This document shows positions 63,957 to 64,000 of a stretch of 64,000 bases of DNA, piece after piece. How positions within the stretch are numbered: position 1 is the first letter of the stretch; each line of letters starts with the position of its first letter. The position numbers were made by a program, and so were the translations under genes. The notes under the pieces are model-generated. The model saw only the letters and a program-made list of their open reading frames with translations, did not search any database and was not told the origin of the DNA. This DNA is from Deltaproteobacteria bacterium (GTDB lineage Bacteria; Desulfobacterota; Desulfobacteria; Desulfobacterales; Desulfatirhabdiaceae): assembly GCA_016219185.1 (NCBI GenBank), contig JACRBZ010000066.1, positions 186,001-250,000 on the forward strand, written 5' to 3'.

Positions 63957-64000
63957 ACGGTACAACGTCCTTATAAACGAATCCATGGAATTTATTTTAA

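Overview
The window reads as chromosome from a Gram-negative anaerobe, most likely a Desulfobacterota-type (deltaproteobacterial) bacterium. This is inferred from gene content: an exopolysaccharide locus of the exosortase-associated (XrtA-like) type, an EF-P paralogue, a glycyl radical enzyme with its activase, tungstate uptake genes, PAS proteins rich in cysteine, and a tig-clpP-clpX-lon block interspersed with tRNAs. No rRNA gene or CRISPR array is present.

Layout. (1) Bases 1-22385 hold a long co-directional exopolysaccharide locus: the end of a MurJ-type flippase, glycosyltransferases, an acyltransferase, an ATP-grasp enzyme, two related polysaccharide deacetylases (one fused to TPRs), a carbamoylation cassette (SxtJ, DUF5989, SGNH hydrolase, carbamoyltransferase), then export and assembly genes (outer-membrane exporter, Wzz-like protein, O-antigen ligase/polymerase, ExeA-like ATPase, a BY-kinase-like protein with a damaged Walker A) and the initiating sugar-phosphate transferase. 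(2) Bases 22413-34084 are housekeeping: an EF-P-like protein, a convergent MepK-like/L,D-transpeptidase pair, miaA, lon, clpX, clpP, tig and tRNAs Asp, Val, Leu and Pro. (3) Bases 34157-38164 carry a PAS protein, a carboxymuconolactone decarboxylase-like protein, two hemerythrins (one truncated), a Tat-exported dienelactone hydrolase, and remnants of older mobile DNA.

(4) Bases 38165-52395 are a 14.2-kb integrative element in the 3' half of a tRNA-Lys gene, bounded by an exact 44-bp direct repeat. It encodes a tyrosine integrase, HicAB, a second integrase-like protein with altered catalytic residues, an XRE regulator, and a phage-type replication module (Rep-O-like protein with five 24-bp iterons inside its gene, DnaB, SF2 helicase). 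It also has one long helical protein that looks virion-like, and several small AT-hook or coiled-coil proteins. No terminase, portal, capsid or conjugation gene was recognised. It could be a phage satellite, a decayed prophage or a replicating genomic island. A diverged copy of its right end lies just outside its left end, suggesting that a related element once occupied the same site.

(5) Bases 52520-63956 contain a family 2 glycosyltransferase, tungstate transporter genes (ATPase and permease, no binding protein), a RAYT transposase unit bounded by perfect 14-bp inverted repeats, a frameshifted GalT/HIT-like gene, a PAS-SpoIIE phosphatase, and a glycyl radical activase, enzyme and peptide-type binding protein arranged as an operon.
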